Below, one piece after another: positions 58,582 through 64,000 of a stretch of 64,000 nucleotides of DNA. A program made the translations under genes and the position numbers. The number at the start of each line of letters is the position of its first letter. Positions within the stretch are counted from its first letter, which is position 1. The notes beneath the pieces were generated by a model. That model was not told the origin of the DNA, made no database searches, and saw only the letters and a list, made by a program, of their open reading frames with translations. Origin of the DNA: Tenrec ecaudatus (lineage: Eukaryota > Chordata > Mammalia > Afrosoricida > Tenrecidae); NCBI RefSeq assembly GCF_050624435.1, contig NC_134531.1, positions 251,238,812 through 251,302,811 of the forward strand, read 5' to 3'.

Positions 58582-59317
58582 CTGAATCTTGGCCTAACAA
58601 GTCTTGAGGACCACATTCCTGCTCAGAGTAGTCAATGCACAGAGAGGACTGTGAGGCCAGTGTCCCCTTACTGACCCATGAGATACAGTGTCCCCTTACT
58701 GACCCATAGTGTTATGGTGGATAGCACTGGAGACAAAGTGCAGGAATTGTGCCCAGTCTGGCACATGCGCGTGCATATGCACACACACACGCACACACCA
58801 GCCCACTGAGGTATAACATGAAGGTAAAACATAGCAACAATGAAGTCCCAGAGAAATTCGAAAAATAGACTTCTGGGGCAGGGCTAGGCATCTCATCAGA
58901 CTCAATTGGAAAGCATTTATAAGGATTAACAGACAGACCTGGAACTATTTATAGCCCCCCCCCCCATGTCTATCTATATTAGACAGGATAAAGAATCTCA
59001 AGGAGAAACACCGGGACCAATAGTTGGGGGGAGTGGGGGAGGGACATGGGAGAGGGGGAGGAGTGGGATAAAGGAAGGGGGAGCCAACAAACCCAGGGAC
59101 AAGGGAACAACAAGTGATCTAAAATTGATGGTTATACATGATAATGGAACAAGTGGAAAATAAAAGGAAATAGTGGAAAGAACTAGGAGGCAACAGACAT
59201 TTATAGATATATAAATACAGGCACATATATATGACCCTCACAGAAGGGTTACAAGGAAGGGAAGAGACAGCCAGGGTGCACTATAGCACCAACAAAGCAT
59301 ACAACATTCCTCTAGTT

Positions 59318-59507
59318 CAATTGTTTTCAACCTTCCTACTGCCATAACCCTTTAATACAGTTCCTCATGTTGTGGTGACCACCCAACCATAAAATTATTT
59401 TCATTGCTACTTCATAGGTGTAATTTTGCTGCTGTTGTGAATTGGGTGAGCCCTGTGAAAGGGTCACTTGACCCCCAAAAGGGTCACAACCCACAGGTTG
59501 AAAACTG
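59318..59507 (+). mobile_element. SPIN-like hAT non-autonomous element
   Basis: A 190-bp element. Left end CAATTGTTTTCAACC and right end GGTTGAAAACTG are inverted. The exact 8-bp duplication CTCTAGTT (59310-59317 and 59508-59515) is the hAT hallmark. The interior holds CCCTTTAATACAGTTCCTC, GTTGTGGTGACCACCCAACC and GGGTCACAACCCACAG, which I recognise as the SPIN/URR1 type. Known family fact: SPIN elements spread by horizontal transfer into several tetrapods, tenrec included. It has no transposase and is a passive passenger. Confidence 0.88.
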
Positions 59508-59802
59508 CTCTAGTTCTTTAATGCTCCCCTCTCCCCTATCATGACCTCAGTTCTACTTTATAAGCGTGGTGAAACCAGAGCATGTACACTGGTACAGATA
59601 AGAGTTCTCAACATGCAGAATCCAGTACAGATAAACCCCTCAGGAACAGTAATGGAAGTAGCAAGACCATGAGGGTAGGAGAAGGTGAGAGGAGAAAAAG
59701 GGAAGCGATCAAATGATCAACCTATACTGCCCCCCAGGGTGATGAACAGCAGAAATATGGGTGAAGGGAGACAACATACAGTGTAAGATATGAAAATAAT
59801 AA

Positions 59803-60650
<848 letters not shown>

Positions 60651-60855
60651 GAAAATAATAATTTATAATTCATCAAGGGTTTATGAGGGTGGGAGGGAGA
60701 GGAAGGGAAAAAAAGAAGAGCTGATACCAAGGGCTCATGTAGAAAGAAAATGTTTTGGAAATGATGATGGCAGCATATGTATAAATATGCTTGATATAAC
60801 TGATGTATGGATTGTTATAAGAGTCCCAATTAGATGATTTATTAACTAAATAAAT

Positions 60856-61019
60856 CAAAGAAAAATTATAAAATTATGCTTTTTCAGCAAACAAATGATA
60901 AGGAGATTATTAATGATACGATTATTGTATTTGCAACTAAGTGCTTATAAGTGGAAGAAATATGGGCTAAATTCTTATGGGGAAATCACACAAAAACAAT
61001 TTGATACAGTATTATGACA
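60856..61019. other. Short unique spacer
   Basis: AT-rich, nothing recognised. Confidence 0.35.
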
Positions 61020-61800
61020 TACCGTATATACTCGGGTATATACAGTCTTACCTGTGCTTGGTCACGCTCCTGTGTTCCACCCAAGCATTGCTGAATACAA
61101 GTACTGGGATATCTCTGGTCTTGGATATGCAGTACGCTTATTTACAGTACTTAGTCTGCTATATTTTTTTATTTTCTTACTAACACCTAACTGGACCCAG
61201 GGTTGACTATATTTGCGTTGAGCAGCCTGAGGTAGGGCTCAAATATACACCCTGCATTGTGTATACACTGTGTCACTGCATGTGTTCCGTCAGCACTTCC
61301 CACACACATGCCGTAACACTGCGGTATGCAGTAACGCAGCGCATGCAGTAAAACTGTGTACACAACGCAGTGTGTACAGTGTGAGCCCTAACACAGGCTG
61401 CTCTGTGCAAACAGTCATGCCATCACATTCTGGAATATCAGCCTGCATTGGGCCTCAAACTGTACAAGCTGCATTGTGTACAGCAGATCTAGGATGCAGC
61501 ACGTGCAGTAACACAGCGTGTATAGTTGTTGCTGGTGCCATATTGTTTTTGTTGACCCTCCTTTCCACTGACAGAGCTACTTTACGGTTTTTCTTTGAAA
61601 TAAATATCCAAAAAAGTTCAAACTACGGATGCTTCAATTAATGTAATTTCATTGGTATCTATTTCTATTTTGAAATTTACCAGTAGCTGCTACATTTCCT
61701 GCCCTAGGCTTATATTCGTCAATAAATTTTCCCCAGTTTTTTGTGGTCAAATTCGTGCCTCGGCTTATTCAGGTTTGCAGATACTCGAGTATATAAGTTA
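61020..61800. mobile_element. MITE-like element with terminal inverted repeats
   Basis: The left end TACCGTATATACTCGGGTA (61020-61038) and the right end TACTCGAGTATATAAGTTA (61782-61800) are inverted repeats with 16 of 19 matches. The interior has AGGCTTATATTCGTC and CCTCGGCTTATTC near the right and a quasi-tandem stretch of TGCA/GTAACAC-type words (61255-61530). No transposase frame is visible. I recall similar 'CTCGAGTATAAGCCGAG' elements in other vertebrates but cannot assign the superfamily. Confidence 0.65.
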
Positions 61801-62388
61801 TTCCATTTATATCTGACTTAAAATTTTTTTCTTTATTTTGAATTAGGTGTAGGTTGACATTTCAGATGATCCATGTGATACTCAACAAATTGAACTTCTT
61901 CTCAACCCTTCAATAGCTTCCCTATGCCTGTACCATACTTCCCCTTCCTCAAGTTAGCACCTGTCTCTCCGTTAGCCTTCTGCTTGCCTTTCTCTCGCAA
62001 TTCTGCTAACGATCAAAGTCTGTTTCTTTTGGTATGAAAACCTTTGTTTTGATTTTTTTCATTGATAACAGTGGGCTCATACTACATTTGTCCTTTTGTG
62101 ATTAGCTAATTTCACTCAGCATAGTTATCTCCAAATCCAGAGGAGGTGCTTCACAATCCCATCATTATTCTTTAGTGATGCACAGGATTTCAACGTGTGT
62201 GTGTGTACTGAAGTTTACTAATCTATTCCCTCCCCCCACCCCCACTGGAGGAATTTAGGTTGTTTTAATCCTCTTGCTGTTGTGAACAGGGCTGTGATGA
62301 ACATGGGTGTGCATATATCTGTTCATGTCATGGCTTTTACTTCTTTAAAATAAATCAAGTAAGGGAATTGCTGAGTCATGTGGGATTT

Positions 62389-62566
62389 TTCTGGAGCCCT
62401 AGTAACATCATGGTAACACATTGGGCTGCAACCTCCATGGTTGGCAGTTCAAAACCACCAACACCTTAGAAGAATAAAGACTAGGCTTTCTATTCCTGCA
62501 CTTACAGTCTTCCAACAGGGGCTGCTATGAGTCTGCACTGGTTCAATGGCAGTGAGATGACATTTT
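62389..62566 (+). mobile_element. AfroSINE nested in the old L1
   Basis: GGAGCCCTAGTAACATCATGG, TTGGGCTGCAACCTCC, GGCAGTTCAAAACCACC and GGGGCTGCTATGAGTCTGC then TCAATGGCAGTGAG. Confidence 0.85.
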
Positions 62567-62629
62567 TATCCCCAATTGTTTGAGAAAACACCATCTTACT
62601 TTCCATAGAGGTTGTACGGCTTTACAATC

Positions 62630-62821
62630 TCACTGGCAATGCATGAGGGTTTCAGTATCTCCATACCTTCTCCAGCATTTGTTATTTCCTTTTTTTTTTA
62701 ACTTTGTTATCAATGACAATGTGAGCTGGTATCTCATCACAGTTTCCATTTGTCTCTCTTGAATGTGAGCTGGTATCTCATCACTATTTTGATTTGCCTC
62801 TGGATTCAAGTATTTCTTCAT
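62630..62821 (-). pseudogene. Old L1 ORF2 zinc-knuckle remnant
   Basis: A 63-codon stretch with ETVMRYQLT and GNNKCWRRYGDTETLMHC, the decayed counterpart of the CCHC knuckle of ORF2. The second cysteine is a tyrosine here. Dead fragment. Confidence 0.8.
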
Positions 62822-63344
62822 ATCTTTGTTGGCTGCCTAGAAGACTTCTTTAGTGGATGGCTTATGTCCTCTGCCCATTTTTAAGTTGGATTATTTATCT
62901 TTTTCTTGTTGAAGTTCTGTAGCTTTCTATAGATTTTAGCTATTAGTCCAATGTTTCACTGCAAAAATTTTCCCATTATCTAGGTTCACCTTTTACTTTT
63001 TTTATGAAGTTTTTTGATGAACCTAACTGTCTTAGCTTTAGAAGTTCCAAGTAATCTATTTTGTTTTCTGTATTTTCCATTATGTTTGATAGTGTGCTTA
63101 TGTGCTTACATTTTGCTCTAGGGCTCTTAAACTTGTCCCTTTTTTTCTCATTGATGATTTTTGTTGTTTAGAGTTTCACATTTAGGTGTTTAATCCATCT
63201 TGGGTTCATTTTGTAGGAGGTATGGATCATGTTTCATTCTTCTGCAAATGGATATCCAATTTTGGAAGTACCATTTGTTGAAGAGATGATCTCTTCCCCA
63301 TTTAATATATTTCAGCCTTTTATTGTTACATTTTTCTTTTAGAA

Positions 63345-63660
63345 ATAATAAATGGACAGCCATTGAGATGTCATAAAATTTTACAATTGTTTCCTATAAT
63401 TTGACTTCAATTCAATCTCTTTTAGAAAAAATGGATGGAAAGAGAAATAGAAATTGCTGTTTAGAAAGACGAACAGACATTTTTTAAATAAATGAATTTT
63501 TATTTTGATATCATCTTTAGTATTATTTTCATCTCCAATTTTAAAATGGATTAACTCTTCCAAGTAATTTTCTTTGCCTGTGTTGCTCCAATATCTCTAT
63601 ATACTTTTATTATATATGCATATTTTGCAAGATTTGAAATTTCTTGGTGGGATAAATGTA
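63345..63660. other. AT-rich unique sequence
   Basis: No repeat or gene recognised. Confidence 0.35.
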
Positions 63661-63663
63661 TAT

Positions 63664-63845
63664 TTGCCTAAGCATTCAGTTGCTAACAGATATGTCAGCA
63701 CTTGAAACACACCAGCTATCTGGGAAGAGAGAGTGAGTCATATGCTTCCATAAAGAGCACAGCCTTGGAAACCAAGTGAGATAGTTCTGCCTTGTATTCT
63801 AAGATCACTATGAGTCACAATTGACTGGAAAACAGTGAAACTTGT
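63664..63845 (+). mobile_element. AfroSINE
   Basis: CAGTTGCTAACAGATATGTCAG, AAGAGCACAGCCTTGGAAAC, AGATAGTTCTGCCTTGTATTC and CACTATGAGTCACAATTGAC are in order. Unique AT-rich sequence follows to the window end. Confidence 0.8.
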
Positions 63846-64000
63846 TATTTTCCTTTTTCACTTACAAGGTCATTAAGAGTTAAACAGATTCATAGAAAGA
63901 GCAAGAGATCAATATGCACATATTAATAAACAGAAAAATGTTTGAATGAGATCTATGTTTTAAATTAAAATATCTATGCTTCATCTTTTACTTCCATACA

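Larger units (their letters stand above)
61850..63340 (-). mobile_element. Old L1M-type LINE, ORF2 C-terminal part, antisense
   Basis: Plus strand GCTAATTTCACTCAGCATAG, GATGAACATGGGTGTGCATA, GGGAATTGCTGAGTCATGTG, TTAGCTATTAGTCCAATG and TGTTGAAGAGATGATCTC follow the antisense order of old L1 ORF2. An AfroSINE interrupts it at 62389-62566. It is far more diverged than the copy at 52.3 kb. Confidence 0.82.

Noticed and set aside
61270..61641. A 123-codon Cys-rich frame
   Set aside because: The cysteines come from repeated TGC/TGT words of the MITE interior. There is no signal of a transposase or secreted protein family.

Overview
This window reads as a gene-poor piece of a placental mammal genome, almost certainly an afrotherian and probably a tenrec (Echinops-like). 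The inference rests on the mix of mobile elements. There are about two dozen copies of the tRNA-derived AfroSINE. There are many fragments of the BovB-type RTE LINE of Afrotheria (AfroLA-like). There is a lineage-specific LINE-1 with an unusually long 3' UTR of about 2.6 kb. There is also one short SPIN-like hAT element, a family known to have entered tenrecs by horizontal transfer. I found no multi-exon host gene. The only intact protein-coding frame is a processed copy of LSM12. Family names come from recognition of the sequences, not from a database search.

Layout. 1-1165: antisense 5' UTR of an L1 whose body lies off the left edge, inserted into an antisense RTE. 1164-5000: RTE, a MaLR-like LTR, a sense L1 3' UTR, and more RTE. 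5000-10260: MIR, AfroSINEs, an L1 3' end and unique sequence. 10260-26700: antisense L1 3' UTRs, several antisense RTE pieces, small L1 insertions with target-site duplications, and a same-strand AfroSINE cluster (24953-26668). 26700-29135: the longest repeat-free island, with a possible regulatory core near 28640-28830. 29135-33750: two LTRs of one family, an antisense L1, AfroSINEs and a class I-like LTR. 33800-39665: a near full-length RTE broken up by younger insertions. 39670-51540: a 5S rRNA pseudogene, L1 3' UTRs (including a 'double-tail' pair in inverted orientation), LTRs, and an MLT1 LTR. 52322-57254: a young L1 with a twin-priming inversion and a 14-bp target-site duplication. 58345-60855: an L1 3' UTR carrying both the SPIN-like element and the LSM12 retrocopy. 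61020-61800: a MITE-like inverted-repeat element. 61850-63340: an old L1, antisense.

How the parts work together. The window is a record of retrotransposition. L1 machinery made the L1 insertions and the LSM12 copy, which show A-rich tails and 11-15 bp duplications. The RTE is the probable mobiliser of AfroSINE. Nesting gives relative ages: RTE, MIR and L2 are oldest; AfroSINE and the LTR families come next; the L1 3' UTR copies follow; SPIN and LSM12 sit inside an L1 and are younger than it; the 52.3-57.2 kb L1 has a perfect duplication. The most interesting novelties are an L1 lineage with a duplicated 3' terminus, a tandem 245-bp duplication inside the L1 3' UTR, the intact LSM12 retrocopy, and the inversion L1 with an 89-bp duplicated junction.
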